Of a stretch of DNA of 61,797 bases, positions 45,274-54,999 are shown piece after piece. Positions within the stretch are counted from its first letter, which is position 1, and each line of letters opens with the position of its first letter. The notes beneath the pieces are model-generated. The model was given only the letters and a program-made list of their open reading frames with translations. It made no database searches and was not told where the DNA came from. The position numbers were made by a program, and so were the translations under genes. This DNA comes from an uncultured Clostridiaceae bacterium (GTDB taxonomy: Bacteria > Bacillota > Clostridia > TANB77 > CAG-508): positions 1 through 61,797 of the forward strand of contig CANPTO010000015.1 in assembly GCA_947577025.1 (NCBI GenBank), in the 5' to 3' direction.

Positions 45274-48200
45274 CTAATTCTCTTGTGCTAATACTTTATA
45301 GAATTTATTTAAATCTGTTGTTCTTATTCTTCCATCTCCTGCTCCTGATGCCATGTCTAGTGCTCTTAGTGCTATTTGAGAGGTTACTACTTCTTCTCTA
45401 GATAAATGTCTTACTAACATATTTAAGTCTTTTGTTCTTACTCTTCCGTCTCCATCACTATCACCTTTTACTACTATTGTGAATGTTAATTCTTGTTTTC
45501 CTTTTGTTGCTTTTAATATCATGTTTGTTTTTACTCTATCTCCATTTTGTAGTTGGTTTCCTTGTAAGTCCCATACTGTTAGTATTCCATTTGATTCTAA
45601 GTTGTTTAAAAATTCGTTTACTTTTACATTATTACCTAATTTAGGTTCTTTTGTGTCTACAAATGGGCTGTTTATGCTATAATGCTCTCCTTTATATGAT
45701 TTAAATAAATCATATATATCTTCACCATTTGTATATTTTTTTGAAATTACATATAAGTCATCATCATCTTCTTGTTTCTTTTTATTTTCTATGTTTATTT
45801 CTATTGTATTTTCTTGCATTTGTACTGTTGCTATGTCTTCACTTAGTAATACTCCTGCATCTGATACTACTATTTTTCCGTCTTTTTCTTCAAATGCAAC
45901 TTTTATTACTACACTTTTTTCTAGTGTTTCATATCCTTCTGGTGCTACTTTTTCTTTTATTACATATATTATTTCTTTTCCTGCACCTAGTGGTACAAGT
46001 TCATTAATTACTACTTGTCCATTATTTGAAGTATAGTCTTGTGATTTAGCATCTGCTGTTATTACTGTAAATGTTGCTTGCCCTTGTGTTATTAATTCTT
46101 TTGTTTCAGCATCTATTTTGTTTATTTCTAATGAGTAATTTTGTTTTTCTGGTTCTGATACTATTTTGTCATTAATTATAATAACACTTGCTGTATTTTT
46201 TTCTGTGGTAGTTCCTTTTTGTGCATCTGTTCCTTCTACAGTATAATTTTTAAGCTCTAATTCATTGTTTTCGTCTTTTGCAAATTCTATTTGTACTGCT
46301 ATTTTATTTTTGTTTGTTTCATATCCTTCTGGTGCTTTTATTTGCTCTATTTCGTATTCTTTTGTTGCTTCTACTACTGGCATTTCTAGTTCTATTTTTC
46401 CGTTGTTTATTGTAACTTCTTTGTATATATATTCATTTGTTATTTTATCTGTTACTTTTACTACTGTTGTTCCATTTTGTATTGGATTTCCATCTCTGTC
46501 TACCCCATTTAAGCTTATATTAAATGTTTTTCTTTCTTCTACTTCTTGTTTTTTTATGTTTTTTATATTTAGCACTAGTGTTTTTACACCATCTGTTGTT
46601 ATTGGTGTTACTGTTTCATTATCATAGCCTTTTATTGTTGTGCTATTTAATACTATTTTTCCATCACTTTCTATATAATTCATTTCTATTACTACACTTT
46701 CGCTTAATATTTCGTAGCCTTCTGGTGATTTTGTTTCTTGCATAAAGTATATTTGTTTTCCTGCTTCTTTTGCTTCTAATAATTCTACATTATTTATTAC
46801 ACCATTTTGTGTTGTGTAGCTTTTTTGTGTTCCATCTGGACTTGTTATTTTAAATATTGCTTCGTCATTTGTAATTATATTTCCTTCTTCATCTACTTTA
46901 TTTATTACTACATTAAAGTTTTCTGTAGTTAATGGATCTTTTATCTTGTTATTTGTAATAGTAATACTAGCTGTATTTTTTTCTGTTGTTTCTGGTTTTG
47001 TTGCACCTTCTACTGTGTAGTCTTTTAATTCCATTTTGTCATTTTCATCTTTTCCAAATTCTATTTCGATTGTTATTTTATCTTTATTTATTTCATATCC
47101 TTCTGGTGCTTTTATTTGCTCTATTTCATACTCTTTTTGTCCTTCTTCTAATGGCATTTCTAATTCTATTTTTCCATTTTGTACTGGAACTTCTTTGTAT
47201 ATAGACTCATTTGTTGTTTTATCTGTTAGTTTTATTACTATATTTCCATTTTCTATTTTGTTTCCTTCTTCATCTACTGCGTCTATACTAATATTAAATT
47301 TTTCTGGGATTTGTTCTTTTTTGTTATTTTTTATATTTATTATTATTGTTTTCTCTCCATCTACTAATACTGGCTCTACAGTTTCCTCTGTATCACCTTT
47401 TATTACTGCATTTTGTATAATTACTTTTTGCTCATTTTCTATATAGTTCATTTCTATTAATACAGTATTTTCTAATATTTCATATCCCTCTGGCGCTTGT
47501 GTTTCTTTTAAGAAATATACTTGTCTTCCTGCTTCTTGTGCCTCTACTAGCTCTATATTATTTATTACACCATTTTGTGTTTGATATGTTTTATTATTTC
47601 CATCTGGTCTTGTTAGTGCAAATGTTGCTGGTGATGTTGTAATTATATTTCCTTCTTCATCTACCTTATTTATTACTACGTTAAAGTCTTCTGGTACTAG
47701 TGGCTCTATTACTTCTTTTTCTTCATTTGCTATTCTTACATTTACTGTATTTGTTGTATTTGATAATTTTTCAATATTTTCTCCACTTATGTTTGTTTCT
47801 TTTATTGTGCCATCTTCATTAAATGTTACTGTTATTGTTTTTAATGTCTCATCTAATTCATACCCTTCTGGTGCCTTTATTTCTTTTATTTGGTATGTAT
47901 ATTCTTTTGTTTCTTTTAGTTCTTTATTTGTTACTGCTAAGTTTATACTTGCTTTTCCTAGTTCATTTGTTTTTACATATGATACATTCTCATCTTTTGT
48001 TATTTCAAATATTGCTTTGTCTTCTCTTATTGGTGTTTTGAATGTGTCATTTTTTACTTTGTCTATATTTATTGTGTAGTTATATTCTACTGTTTCTTCA
48101 TCATTTGCTACTAATATATTTACTTCATTTGATGTTTGAGCTGTTTTTTCAATATTTTGTCCTTCTACTACTGCTTCTTGTATTTCTCCTTGTTCATTTA

Positions 48201-49737
48201 TTGTTAGTGTTAATGTTTTTTCTTCTTTATCTATTTCATATCCTTCTGGTGCTTTTACTTCTTTTATAGTATATATATATTGATTTGTTTCTTCTAATTC
48301 TTTATTTGTTATGAAAAAGTTAAATACTGCTTTTCCTTCTTCATTTGTTTTTACATATACTGTTTCTTCTCCTTTTGTTACTTCAAATATTGCTTCTTTG
48401 CCAATTATGTTTGTTTTGTCCATTTTTACTTTGTCAATGTTTAATGTGTAATTGTATATTGTAACTTCTTGTTTATTTTTTATATTTAATGTTAGTGTTT
48501 TTACTTCATCTTGTACTACTGGTAATATTTCCTCATTACCATATGAAATTATTTTTGCACTTACTAATACTATTTTATTTTCTTGGTTTTCAAAAGTTAG
48601 TTCTGCTATTAATGTATTTTCTTCTAGTTCATATCCTTCTGGTGCTTGTGTTTCTTTTATTAAGTATGTATATGTTCCTGCTTGCTCAGGTGCTAATAAC
48701 TCAATATTTTGTGTTTTTCCTGTAGTTTCACTTGTTTGGCATTCTACTTTTGTTCCATCTGGTAAGCTTATTGTAAATTGTGCCGTTCCTGTTGTTATAC
48801 TTTGATTTTCTTCATCTACTTTATTTAATACTAAATTAAATTGTTCTTGTTCTGGTTTTACTTCTTCTGTTTTATTTGATATTTTTATATCTATTGTGTT
48901 TGTTTCTTCTATTATTTGTGCCTCTGCATTTGTTGTAGTTACATTTGTTACTACTCCTTCTTCATTAAATGTTACAGTTATTTGTGCTGGATTTTCATTT
49001 TTTACATATCCTATTGGTGCTAACACTTCTTCTATTATATATTCAAATGGTCCTTCTGATGTTGGCATTTTCATGTTTTCAATTGTTACTGTTCCATCTT
49101 CTGTAGTTTCTACATATACACTTTTTCCTTCTAAAGTTTGCACTTTGAATAGTGCACTATTGTTTGTTATTGCATTTGATTCATCATCTGTTTTTGTTAT
49201 TTTTAGATTGTGTGCTATTGCTTGTGGTTCTACTGGTAATGTAATTTCTGGTTCATTTACATTTCCATCGTCAAAAAATAGTCCATCTCCTAAATTTGTT
49301 GCAACGTCCAAATTTGTTAATCTAACTGTAGTACTAGTTTCTGATGATTTTAATGCTTGGAATTTTAGTGTACATACAACATCACCAACATTTATTATTC
49401 CATCTCCTGATGGCTTTGTTACTAATATTACTCCTTTATCTACTTTACTATTATTTCCATATTCAGTGTTTTCCACTACTATGTCTTTTAATTCTAGTAC
49501 TGTATTATCATATTCTATGTCTGCTGTAAATTGCCTTACTGCTCCTGTACCCACTAATTCACTTGGTTTTACTACAACTTGCACTTCATCTCCTATGTCG
49601 TACTTACTTGCTTCAGATTCTAATGCAAATGTTCCTCTTGTTTCAGTTGTAGCTGCTGTTACTATTATTGGAACATAATTTAATAATAGTATAATTATTA
49701 ATAATATGGCATTTAGTTTTTTTGTTATCTTTTTCAT
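45274..49737 (-). CDS. giant surface protein: cohesin, nine Cna-B/SpaA-like repeats, dockerin
   Basis: The 1487-residue secreted protein has a signal peptide (1-29), a cohesin-like domain (about 32-168, ending in FFDDGNVNEPEITL), nine Cna-B/SpaA-like repeats (about 172-1320), a beta-rich linker domain (about 1323-1423) and a type I dockerin (1424-1487: DSDGDGRVRTKDLNMLVRHL, then a weaker second F-hand). Each repeat carries the (K)E-x-x-A-P-E-G-Y signature; most have an N-terminal Lys and a terminal Asn, the triad for an internal isopeptide bond. It has no LPxTG, so it may be held by dockerin-cohesin contact with its neighbours. The ATG follows AAAGGAGAG. Confidence 0.85.
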   Translation of the reverse strand: MKKITKKLNAILLIIILLLNYVPIIVTAATTETRGTFALESEASKYDIGDEVQVVVKPSELVGTGAVRQFTADIEYDNTVLELKDIVVENTEYGNNSKVDKGVILVTKPSGDGIINVGDVVCTLKFQALKSSETSTTVRLTNLDVATNLGDGLFFDDGNVNEPEITLPVEPQAIAHNLKITKTDDESNAITNNSALFKVQTLEGKSVYVETTEDGTVTIENMKMPTSEGPFEYIIEEVLAPIGYVKNENPAQITVTFNEEGVVTNVTTTNAEAQIIEETNTIDIKISNKTEEVKPEQEQFNLVLNKVDEENQSITTGTAQFTISLPDGTKVECQTSETTGKTQNIELLAPEQAGTYTYLIKETQAPEGYELEENTLIAELTFENQENKIVLVSAKIISYGNEEILPVVQDEVKTLTLNIKNKQEVTIYNYTLNIDKVKMDKTNIIGKEAIFEVTKGEETVYVKTNEEGKAVFNFFITNKELEETNQYIYTIKEVKAPEGYEIDKEEKTLTLTINEQGEIQEAVVEGQNIEKTAQTSNEVNILVANDEETVEYNYTINIDKVKNDTFKTPIREDKAIFEITKDENVSYVKTNELGKASINLAVTNKELKETKEYTYQIKEIKAPEGYELDETLKTITVTFNEDGTIKETNISGENIEKLSNTTNTVNVRIANEEKEVIEPLVPEDFNVVINKVDEEGNIITTSPATFALTRPDGNNKTYQTQNGVINNIELVEAQEAGRQVYFLKETQAPEGYEILENTVLIEMNYIENEQKVIIQNAVIKGDTEETVEPVLVDGEKTIIINIKNNKKEQIPEKFNISIDAVDEEGNKIENGNIVIKLTDKTTNESIYKEVPVQNGKIELEMPLEEGQKEYEIEQIKAPEGYEINKDKITIEIEFGKDENDKMELKDYTVEGATKPETTEKNTASITITNNKIKDPLTTENFNVVINKVDEEGNIITNDEAIFKITSPDGTQKSYTTQNGVINNVELLEAKEAGKQIYFMQETKSPEGYEILSESVVIEMNYIESDGKIVLNSTTIKGYDNETVTPITTDGVKTLVLNIKNIKKQEVEERKTFNISLNGVDRDGNPIQNGTTVVKVTDKITNEYIYKEVTINNGKIELEMPVVEATKEYEIEQIKAPEGYETNKNKIAVQIEFAKDENNELELKNYTVEGTDAQKGTTTEKNTASVIIINDKIVSEPEKQNYSLEINKIDAETKELITQGQATFTVITADAKSQDYTSNNGQVVINELVPLGAGKEIIYVIKEKVAPEGYETLEKSVVIKVAFEEKDGKIVVSDAGVLLSEDIATVQMQENTIEINIENKKKQEDDDDLYVISKKYTNGEDIYDLFKSYKGEHYSINSPFVDTKEPKLGNNVKVNEFLNNLESNGILTVWDLQGNQLQNGDRVKTNMILKATKGKQELTFTIVVKGDSDGDGRVRTKDLNMLVRHLSREEVVTSQIALRALDMASGAGDGRIRTTDLNKFYKVLAQEN

Positions 49738-49758
49738 ATGTTTTCTCTCCTTTTATTA

Positions 49759-49813
49759 ATGACGATTCTTGTGTCAAAGCCATTTTTTATGGCACTCACA
49801 CAAGAGCCGTCAT
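49759..49813 (-). promoter_or_regulatory. Leader hairpin before the giant surface protein
   Basis: ATGACG-GC-TCTTGTGT-GAG-TGCCAT and its near complement (ATGGC, ACACAAGA, CGTCAT) form a stem of about 20 pairs ending just upstream of the AAAGGAGAG site. No U-tract follows, so it is more likely an RNA stabiliser or processing site than a terminator. Confidence 0.5.
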
Positions 49814-49861
49814 TTACATGACTCTTTTATTTTTTCTTACTCTCTCTTGTGTTTATCTATA

Positions 49862-50734
49862 TTATTTCATTTTATTTTCAAATATTTTATATTTAGCAAA
49901 TAATATTACTGCTAATAGCATTCCTATTGCTAATATGCTTACTGCAACATATGATTCTCCTGTTTGAGGAATTGTTTTTCCTTGTGCAGTAGTTTTATCA
50001 TTTTTATTAGTTGTACTTGAACCATTATTTGTTGTTTGTCCTGGTTTTTGTGTTCCACTATTTCCGTTGTTTCCGTTGTTTCCATTGTTTCCGTTGTTGT
50101 CACCAGTATTACCACCATTGTTTGGATCATCTGGGTTCTTATTTGGATCATCTGGATTTTTATTTGGGTCATCTGGGTTCTTATTTGGATCATCTGGGTT
50201 CTTATTTGGATCGTCTGGTTTTTGTTCACTTCCTGATGATGTTACTTTAAATGTTACTGATGGTGAATTTACATTTCCATCTTCATAGTATACATCTCCA
50301 CTATTGTCTTCATTACAAGCATCTAACTCTGTTAGTTGAATAGCTGAGCTTTCAACTTCTTTTAATACTTTAAATTTAAGTACTGCTATTATTCCTGAAT
50401 TAGAAACTCCTGAATCTCTTCTTAATACTATTGCTTTTCCATCACCTTTTGTTTCCCATCCATTTTGTCCTGTTGTACCTAAATATTCAAATATTTCTGA
50501 GCTGTACACTTTAACTCCTGAGAATGTGTTTATTCCATTAAATCCTTTTATACTATCAATAACTAAGTTTACTGATACTTCATCTCCTACTTTTACATTT
50601 GTATTTGATGTAGTTAAACTAAATACTGCACTACATTCCTCATCACCTGTTTCTGCATTTGCAACTGTAATACTTGATAGCATCATAACTAATATTAGTA
50701 AAACTGTTAAACCTACCCTCTTCATCTTTTTCAT
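49862..50734 (-). CDS. cohesin-like protein with Asp-Pro linker and sortase signal
   Basis: The 290-residue protein has a signal peptide (VLLILVMMLSSITVANA), one cohesin-like domain (about 33-165, with VKVGDEVSVNLVIDSIKGF and DVYYEDGNVNSPSV), a low-complexity linker of DDPNKNP units followed by Asn-Gly runs, and a sorting signal IPQTGE plus a membrane helix and basic tail. Sortase should join it to the wall. It is the first gene of the three-gene surface cluster and is the likely anchor for the dockerin-bearing protein downstream. The start follows AAAGGAGAAAAAA. Confidence 0.85.
   Translation of the reverse strand: MKKMKRVGLTVLLILVMMLSSITVANAETGDEECSAVFSLTTSNTNVKVGDEVSVNLVIDSIKGFNGINTFSGVKVYSSEIFEYLGTTGQNGWETKGDGKAIVLRRDSGVSNSGIIAVLKFKVLKEVESSAIQLTELDACNEDNSGDVYYEDGNVNSPSVTFKVTSSGSEQKPDDPNKNPDDPNKNPDDPNKNPDDPNKNPDDPNNGGNTGDNNGNNGNNGNNGNSGTQKPGQTTNNGSSTTNKNDKTTAQGKTIPQTGESYVAVSILAIGMLLAVILFAKYKIFENKMK
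50123..50220 (-). repeat. 21-bp in-frame tandem repeat (DDPNKNP linker)
   Basis: The unit seen on the plus strand is GGATCATCTGGGTTCTTATT plus one T, about 4.5 copies with a few changes. It encodes DDPNKNP repeats and is an obvious site for length variation. It is not a CRISPR array, because there are no spacers. Confidence 0.85.
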
Positions 50735-51278
50735 TTTTTTCTCCTTTCTTATATAAGATTAATTTATTTTTATTGTTAGCAATTAGTTTTTGGAAATGTG
50801 TTTTTAATTGCCCAATAAACTTTGCTACTATCACTATAAAATATTTTTTTTGTAAAATCAATATCACTCTTTCTACTTTTTTTGTATGTTACATAGTTGA
50901 CATTTGTCGTTTTTATACGGAAATAAGTAGTTTTTGTATGTTTAATTTTAATGTTATAGTTATATTATATTTTTTTTACAAAAAATATCCCTTTTACCAA
51001 AAGTGTTAGGGAATAGGCTTTTTACGGTTAATTTATTTTTTGTATTCAATAAGAAAGAGGAGCTGTAAAAAGTATCAAAAAAGACGGGGAATATTGACAC
51101 ATCTTAAAAAAATAAAATGTGTCAATATTCCTCGTCTCTTTTGGCATTATTCACGTCTACTAAATAATTTCAAATTACTGTATGGGCTTATATCTATATT
51201 TAATCTTAGCAAAGCTTTTGGATCACAGGCAATTATACTAAGGCATCACTTATCCTAAACTCGCTACCTCACGAAGAT
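50735..51278. other. Gene-free region with a 20-bp hairpin
   Basis: AT-rich DNA without a credible gene. The promoter of the surface cluster must lie to the left of about 51000. A hairpin at 51083-51136 has arms GACGGGGAATATTGACACAT and ATGTGTCAATATTCCTCGTC with A and T flanks; it can end the gene at 51279 and resembles the hairpin at 23399-23444. Confidence 0.55.
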
Positions 51279-51770
51279 CTAAGCAAAAATCGCTCCTATA
51301 GCTCCAAATACGCCAGCTGATGCTAGACCCATTATTATTCCAGCTAGAATTACTCCTGCCATTATTGCTATTGTACTTTTTTTAAAATCCATATCTAAAA
51401 AGCTTGCTGCTAATGTTCCTGTCCATGCTCCTGTTCCAGGTAGTGGTATTCCTACAAAAAGAAATAATGCTACATATAAGCCTTTACCTGCTTTTTCTTG
51501 TAGTTTTTTGCCACCTTTTTCCCCTTTTTCTAAACAAAATGTGAAAAACTTTCCTATTATTTTCTTATCTTTACCCCATTCTAAAACTTTTCTTGCAAAG
51601 AAAAATATAATTGGTACTGGAAGCATATTTCCTAAAATACAAATAATATATAATGGAATTATTGGAATAGCCTCGCCAAACAGATTACTTAAACCTATTG
51701 GAACCGCTCCTCTTAATTCAATTAGTGGTACCATAGATACTAAAAATGTTATTAAATATTTCTTAAACAT
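51279..51770 (-). CDS. small multidrug export-family membrane protein
   Basis: The 163-residue protein matches the COG2426 / Sm_multidrug_ex family: ELRGAVPIGLSNLFGEAIP near the N-terminus, a cytosolic loop EKGGKKLQEKAGKGLYVALF, then GIPLPGTGAWTGTLAASFL and a glycine-rich last helix. Four to five helices are predicted. Export activity is inferred in the family and the substrate is unknown. The ATG follows AAAGGAGAAATGAAAT. Confidence 0.85.
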   Translation of the reverse strand: MFKKYLITFLVSMVPLIELRGAVPIGLSNLFGEAIPIIPLYIICILGNMLPVPIIFFFARKVLEWGKDKKIIGKFFTFCLEKGEKGGKKLQEKAGKGLYVALFLFVGIPLPGTGAWTGTLAASFLDMDFKKSTIAIMAGVILAGIIMGLASAGVFGAIGAIFA

Positions 51771-51969
51771 ATTTCATTTCTCCTTTAGAACATATTCTAC
51801 TATATAAAATCATAAATGTCAAAGGGAAAGATTTGTGCTTCAAAAGCATACCAAAGGATTGCTCAAAATCAACAAGTTTTCTCGGCATAAAAGTATAGCT
51901 TTTTTAATTAAAAGTTGGGACATTTTCACGTGCAAGTCACAAATTTTACTAAAATTTTTCAAAATAGTA

Positions 51970-51998
51970 TTTACATAACCTGTATTTTATGTTATACT
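51970..51998 (+). promoter_or_regulatory. Promoter for the VWA protein gene
   Basis: TTTACA at 51970-51975 and TATACT at 51993-51998 with 17-base spacing, about 65 bases before the start codon. The stretch 51771-51969 upstream shows nothing else of note. Confidence 0.65.
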
Positions 51999-52063
51999 TT
52001 TATATGTTATTATTAATATATGTTACAAGTCAACCAATCAATTTATAAAACAGGAGGAAATTT

Positions 52064-52840
52064 ATGGCACTTTTTGGTTTTTTTGGAAAGAAGAACAATG
52101 GAACTTCACAGGCAACAAACACAGCTGCAAGTATTGCTGAGGAAAAGCAGAAAATAATCCTTTTTGAAAGTAAAGAGGATTTGCAGCGGGCAGTTGTAAA
52201 CTTATCAAAGGAAAAAGGAATTAACTTTGATAAGTTTAAGATGCGAGTAGCTATTGTTATGGATCATTCTGGTTCTATGGATTGGCAGTATAACAATGGA
52301 AATGTGCAGAATATTCTTACAAGGTTACTTCCATTTGCATTACAGTTTGATGACAACGGACGATTAGAAGTATATCTTTTTGATGATGTCTGCATAAAAA
52401 TGGATGTAGATATGACTGAGGAGAATTACTCTTCATATGTAGATGATGTAATAAAGAAAGGTCACTACAATTATGGTGGTACTCGGTATGCACCTGCCAT
52501 CCAGATGACAGATGAGTTCTACAATGATGACGAAAGTAAAACTACTCCAACTCTTGTATTTTTTATTACCGATGGAGACAATTATAAAAGTGATCGTGCT
52601 CCGAGTGACGAAGCTATTATTAAGTCTTCAAAGCATGGCATTTTTTACATGTTTATCGGAACAAGTAAAACTTGTGACTTCGAGTATTTACGCCATCTTG
52701 ACGATTTGGACGGTAGAAAGTTTGACAACACTGGTTTTATGAGTGTTAAGGATTTAAACTCGACCTCCAATGATGACTTATTTATGAATTCCTTGAAGGA
52801 TTTTTCAGATTGGCTTAAGGCAAAAGGCTATGTTAAGTAA
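52064..52840 (+). CDS. von Willebrand factor A domain protein (TerY/TerF-like)
   Basis: The 258-residue cytoplasmic protein has an N-terminal polar segment and a VWA domain from about 60 with the metal site DHSGS (Asp67, Ser69, Ser71), GGTRYAPAI supplying the threonine, and FFITDGDN supplying the aspartate. It resembles VWA proteins of the tellurite-resistance (ter) group, but no terC, terD or kinase gene is adjacent. Its codons (CGG, GCG, CTC) differ from neighbouring genes, suggesting transfer. The ATG follows CAGGAGGAAATTT. Confidence 0.82.
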   Translation: MALFGFFGKKNNGTSQATNTAASIAEEKQKIILFESKEDLQRAVVNLSKEKGINFDKFKMRVAIVMDHSGSMDWQYNNGNVQNILTRLLPFALQFDDNGRLEVYLFDDVCIKMDVDMTEENYSSYVDDVIKKGHYNYGGTRYAPAIQMTDEFYNDDESKTTPTLVFFITDGDNYKSDRAPSDEAIIKSSKHGIFYMFIGTSKTCDFEYLRHLDDLDGRKFDNTGFMSVKDLNSTSNDDLFMNSLKDFSDWLKAKGYVK

Positions 52841-52874
52841 TACAGCCTTATATGTTTATTTATGACATAAACAC

Positions 52875-52905
52875 AGCACCTATTAGAAAAAATCTAATAG
52901 GTGCT
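52875..52905. terminator. Bidirectional terminator between VWA and kinase genes
   Basis: AGCACCTATTAGA and TCTAATAGGTGCT form a perfect 13-pair stem with an A-rich loop, then a short T-run. The genes on both sides converge on it. Confidence 0.85.
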
Positions 52906-52917
52906 TTTGCTATCTCT

Positions 52918-54936
52918 TTAAATTTTATCAAATTCAATAGTTACTTTAAATAGGTCCCCGTCTAAATATATATTAAATTTTCCTTTTTGCAGTGTTGTTA
53001 AACTTTCTGCTATTGATAGGCCTAATCCGCTTCCTTCGGTGTTTCTTGAGGCTTCTCCTCTTACAAACCTTTGCATTAGCTCTTCTGATGATATATTTAG
53101 TTTTGCTTTTGATATATTTTTTAATTGCATTTGTACTTTGCCTTTGTTTATTATTATATCTACATATACTCGTGAACCTTCTAGTGCATATTTTGATATG
53201 TTTGAATACATATTTTCTATTACTCTGTAAAGGTACCTACTATCTGCTTTTATTTTTACTTTTTCTTTTGGCATGTTTAGGATTAGTTCTAAATTTTTTT
53301 CGTTTAATTTGTCTTCAAATTCTCCTGATATTTGCTTTATTAGCTCTTTTACATTAATGTCTTCCATATTTAGTTTTATATTCCCTGAAGATGCTTTTGA
53401 TGCTTCTACTAGGTCTTCTGTTAATCTTTTTAGTCTTTGTGATTTTTTATCTAGTATTTCTAAATATTCCTTCGCTTTTTCATTTGGCATTTCTTCTTTT
53501 TTTAGTAAATCTACATAGTTTATTATTGATGTTAGAGGAGTTTTTATATCATGTGATACATTTGTTATAAGCTCTGTTTTCATTCTTTCACTTTTTAAGC
53601 TTTCTTCTACTGCTTTTGTAAGTCCTGTTGATAAACTATTTATATATTCTGCCATTTCTTTTAGATTTTTTTCTAAGTTTGTAGTATCTATTTTTATATT
53701 TTCTTTTCCTTCATATATATTTTTTAATATTTGTTTTATAGTATTTAATTGTTTTGTATAATTTAGTATTGCATACAATGCTAACCCCCAAAATATTAAT
53801 AGTAAAATTATACAAAACCATATTGCTGCTGTTGATATTATTAGTATTAATGATATTAATATAAATGCTATATAATATATTATTAGTTTTGTGGTAATTT
53901 CTTTATTCCATAATATTAAATTAGATACTTCTTCTATTTTTTGCTTTATCCATTTTAATATTTTATATATTAATGTTGTTTTTACAAATTTTCTTGCTTT
54001 TATCCTTTTTATTGTTGTTATTCCAATACTTGCACATGTTATATAACATATTAAATATGATATTAATGATATTACTAATGTATATATATTTGTATTTGAA
54101 AGACATTCTCTTCCTATTAGTGAAAATACTGCTAATATAGTAATACCTGTTATACATATTATTTCATATGAAAATTTGTCAAAATTGTTTAAATATATCT
54201 CTTCCTTATTATTTTTATGACCTATTGACCATATTAAATATATACCTATTATAAATAGTATTAAAATTGAATATGACATTGCATATATTGGCATACTTCC
54301 TACATTTGCAATAAAATTATATGTTGCTACATTTATTTTATATTCTAATGTTGCTGATTGTTCTTTATTAAATGATGTGTATATAGAAAACTTACTATTT
54401 TTCGTATCTTTTAATTTTTCTATTCCATAATTATATGCTAAACCTTTATCATTTATTTGTTCGAGATTTGTCCTAATATTTGAATTTTCTTTATACCAAT
54501 AATATTCACTATTTTTTAGTTCCTCTATTTTAGAATTATAATTTTCTGTTTGTATATTTGTAAATATTGTTCCATTTTCATCTATTATAATATAGTTAAA
54601 ACCAATATAATATCCTCTATATGTTTGTGAGTAATATATTTTAGTTGGAGTTTCTTGTACTAATATATAATTGTCTACAAATGAATTGTAATATTCACCT
54701 TGCTCTCTAACATCTTCTTCTATACTTGAGCATATTCTAAATACTCTTTGCAAGTTTGGATAGTATTCGTTATATACAAAGCTATTTGTTTTGTAATAGT
54801 CTCCTCTTGATAGGTCTTCTTTATTATAGGAATTATATTCTATGTATATTACTCCTAATATTATTGCTAATGCTAAGAATGGAATTAGTATATATGATAT
54901 TATCTTTAGTGTGTCTGAGTTTCTTATTTTTTCCAT
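52918..54936 (-). CDS. sensor histidine kinase with large extracellular domain
   Basis: The 672-residue kinase has one N-terminal helix (about 14-30), an extracellular sensor of about 185 residues, five more helices (about 217-395), a HAMP-like linker, the H-box SHDIKTPLTSIINYVDLL, an N-box with VIENMYSNISKYA and the G-box GSGLGLSIAESL. It pairs with the OmpR-type regulator at 55136, the upstream gene on the same strand, from which it is separated by 199 bases of repeats. The VanS-like layout suggests envelope sensing, which is inference. Confidence 0.9.
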   Translation of the reverse strand: MEKIRNSDTLKIISYILIPFLALAIILGVIYIEYNSYNKEDLSRGDYYKTNSFVYNEYYPNLQRVFRICSSIEEDVREQGEYYNSFVDNYILVQETPTKIYYSQTYRGYYIGFNYIIIDENGTIFTNIQTENYNSKIEELKNSEYYWYKENSNIRTNLEQINDKGLAYNYGIEKLKDTKNSKFSIYTSFNKEQSATLEYKINVATYNFIANVGSMPIYAMSYSILILFIIGIYLIWSIGHKNNKEEIYLNNFDKFSYEIICITGITILAVFSLIGRECLSNTNIYTLVISLISYLICYITCASIGITTIKRIKARKFVKTTLIYKILKWIKQKIEEVSNLILWNKEITTKLIIYYIAFILISLILIISTAAIWFCIILLLIFWGLALYAILNYTKQLNTIKQILKNIYEGKENIKIDTTNLEKNLKEMAEYINSLSTGLTKAVEESLKSERMKTELITNVSHDIKTPLTSIINYVDLLKKEEMPNEKAKEYLEILDKKSQRLKRLTEDLVEASKASSGNIKLNMEDINVKELIKQISGEFEDKLNEKNLELILNMPKEKVKIKADSRYLYRVIENMYSNISKYALEGSRVYVDIIINKGKVQMQLKNISKAKLNISSEELMQRFVRGEASRNTEGSGLGLSIAESLTTLQKGKFNIYLDGDLFKVTIEFDKI

Positions 54937-54950
54937 TTATTTCCTCCTTT

Positions 54951-54999
54951 GTTCCCATTGGGGACGTTTCCTAATGGGATATCTGTCACTTTTGGGAAC
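54951..54999 (-). promoter_or_regulatory. Nested-stem leader element upstream of the kinase gene
   Basis: On the gene strand it reads GTTCCCAAAAGTGACAGATA, then CCCATTAGGAAACGTCCCCA and ATGGGAAC, ending at the AAAGGAGG ribosome site. Outer GTTCCC/GGGAAC and inner GNGAC/GTCCC segments can pair. It is the same family as the elements before adhE and leuS. Confidence 0.65.

Noticed and set aside
48896..49678. 260-codon plus-strand frame opposite the giant surface protein
   Set aside because: Complement of Thr/Glu-rich repeats; no start signal and no recognisable domain.
50123..50220. CRISPR-like tandem repeat
   Set aside because: The 21-base units are contiguous and in frame, encoding DDPNKNP; there are no spacers or cas genes.
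51040..51258. 72-codon plus-strand frame after the surface cluster
   Set aside because: It overlaps the 51083-51136 hairpin, has no ribosome site, and its composition is that of random AT-rich DNA.
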